Part shown: positions 5,024-5,517 of the stretch, one piece after another | How the letters are laid out: every line of letters begins with the position of its first letter | Numbering within the stretch: the stretch's first letter is position 1 | DNA from: an uncultured Lachnospiraceae bacterium | Lineage (GTDB): Bacteria > Bacillota > Clostridia > Lachnospirales > Lachnospiraceae | Length of the DNA stretch: 5,517 nt | Direction: 5' to 3' | Assembly: GCA_947591115.1 (NCBI GenBank) | Contig: CANQCX010000131.1 | Span: 1 to 5,517 of the forward strand | Notes under the pieces: model-generated | Told to the model about the DNA's origin: nothing | Databases searched by the model: none | What the model saw: only the letters and a program-made list of their open reading frames with translations | Program-made: the position numbers and the translations under genes

Positions 5024-5517
5024 ATGAAGATCAATCGTAATATGTCAGCGGTAATGACCAATAAACAATTGCTGCGTACGGAGAATCGTTTATCGACATC
5101 TATGGAGCGTTTATCCAGCGGTTTAAAGATCAACCATGCTGCGGATAATCCGGCAGGGATTGCGATCTCCAATAAAATGAAAGCACAGATCGACGCGCTG
5201 GATCAGGCGGAGTCGAATGCTTCGGACGGAGTATCCGTCATTCAGATTGCAGACGGCGCGCTGGGAGAAGTCAGCAGCGTTTTGCAGAGGATACGGGAAC
5301 TTTCCGTTCAGGCGGCAAACGGAACAAACGCGCTTTCCGACCGCGAAAGCATTCAAAAAGAAATTGATTCTTTAAAAAAAGAGGTAGACCGTATTTCTTC
5401 CAATACGGAGTTTAACACCAAATCGCTGCTGGATGGCTCCTCTGATATAAGGGTTTATGCAGAAAACGCTACCCGTATCGATATTTCCGATACGGTAAAT
5501 CCGGATATCTATACGCT
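5024..5517 (+). CDS. Flagellin, N-terminal part (C-terminus beyond window)
   Basis: The frame is open for 164 codons to the edge. It starts MKINRNMSAVMTNKQL and has the conserved flagellin N-terminal D0/D1 pattern: MERLSSGLKINHAADNPAGI, then AISNKMKAQIDAL, SVIQIADGALGEVSS, RIRELSVQAANG and NTEFNTKSLLDGS. These form the coiled-coil filament core and the export signal; the protein is secreted through the flagellar apparatus and polymerises outside the cell. The match favours flagellin (Hag/FliC type) over the hook-junction protein FlgL, whose N-terminus differs, but FlgL-like paralogues cannot be excluded without the C-terminus. A SigD-like promoter match at 4915-4940 agrees with late flagellar expression. 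The variable domain begins about residue 140 (DIRVYAENATRIDIS) and is cut by the window. Confidence 0.9.
   Translation, partial: MKINRNMSAVMTNKQLLRTENRLSTSMERLSSGLKINHAADNPAGIAISNKMKAQIDALDQAESNASDGVSVIQIADGALGEVSSVLQRIRELSVQAANGTNALSDRESIQKEIDSLKKEVDRISSNTEFNTKSLLDGSSDIRVYAENATRIDISDTVNPDIYT

Noticed and set aside
4804..5172. A long upstream extension of the DUF1858 frame on the minus strand.
   Set aside because: It crosses the gene's own promoter and ribosome site and is antisense to the flagellin gene; the family length of about 70 aa fits ATG 4803.
1..5517. CRISPR arrays, tRNA or rRNA genes, insertion sequences and attachment sites.
   Set aside because: No repeat-spacer pattern, cloverleaf, transposase or terminal repeats were seen on either strand.

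Overview
The window looks like chromosome of a motile, low-to-moderate G+C Firmicute of the class Clostridia, most likely Lachnospiraceae. Reasons: a ClpC-adaptor gene (mecA), SigA-type promoters with TATAAT boxes at 17-nt spacing, strong AGGAGG-type ribosome sites, a clostridial-style flagellin, and a membrane-anchored GH18 wall hydrolase with an SH3 domain. The genus cannot be named from the sequence alone.

Layout, left to right. (1) 1-1070, minus: N-terminal 356 codons of a membrane-anchored GH18 glycoside hydrolase, cut by the window edge just as its catalytic strand begins; it has its own promoter at 1109-1137. (2) 1186-1225: GC-rich hairpin that ends the operon to its right. (3) 1349-3430, minus: a three-gene operon transcribed from 3501 towards 1186. 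It encodes a Ser/Thr protein kinase whose C-terminal half is a degenerate MinD/CpaE-like P-loop domain, then a stand-alone 199-aa paralogue of that domain whose start overlaps the kinase end by 46 nt, then an unannotated 44-aa protein. (4) 3431-3639: divergent promoter region. The kinase side carries a hairpin over its Shine-Dalgarno; the mecA side has a perfect 18-bp palindrome filling the spacer between its -35 and -10 boxes. (5) 3640-4449, plus: mecA, followed by two hairpin terminators (4453-4481, 4500-4525) that also serve the convergent gene. (6) 4594-4803, minus: 69-aa DUF1858 CxxC protein with its own promoter. (7) 5024-5517, plus: N-terminal 164 codons of a flagellin, preceded by a SigD-like promoter match and running off the right edge.

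How the genes fit together: MecA and the DUF1858 protein are ordinary housekeeping-type genes, and the flagellin and GH18 genes belong to units that extend outside the window. The novelty is the kinase operon: a soluble, PASTA-less kinase joined to a Walker-A-degenerate P-loop domain, coupled to a second copy of the same unusual domain and a tiny protein. I infer, without proof, a signalling or localisation module in which the two P-loop domains pair and the kinase acts on a partner.
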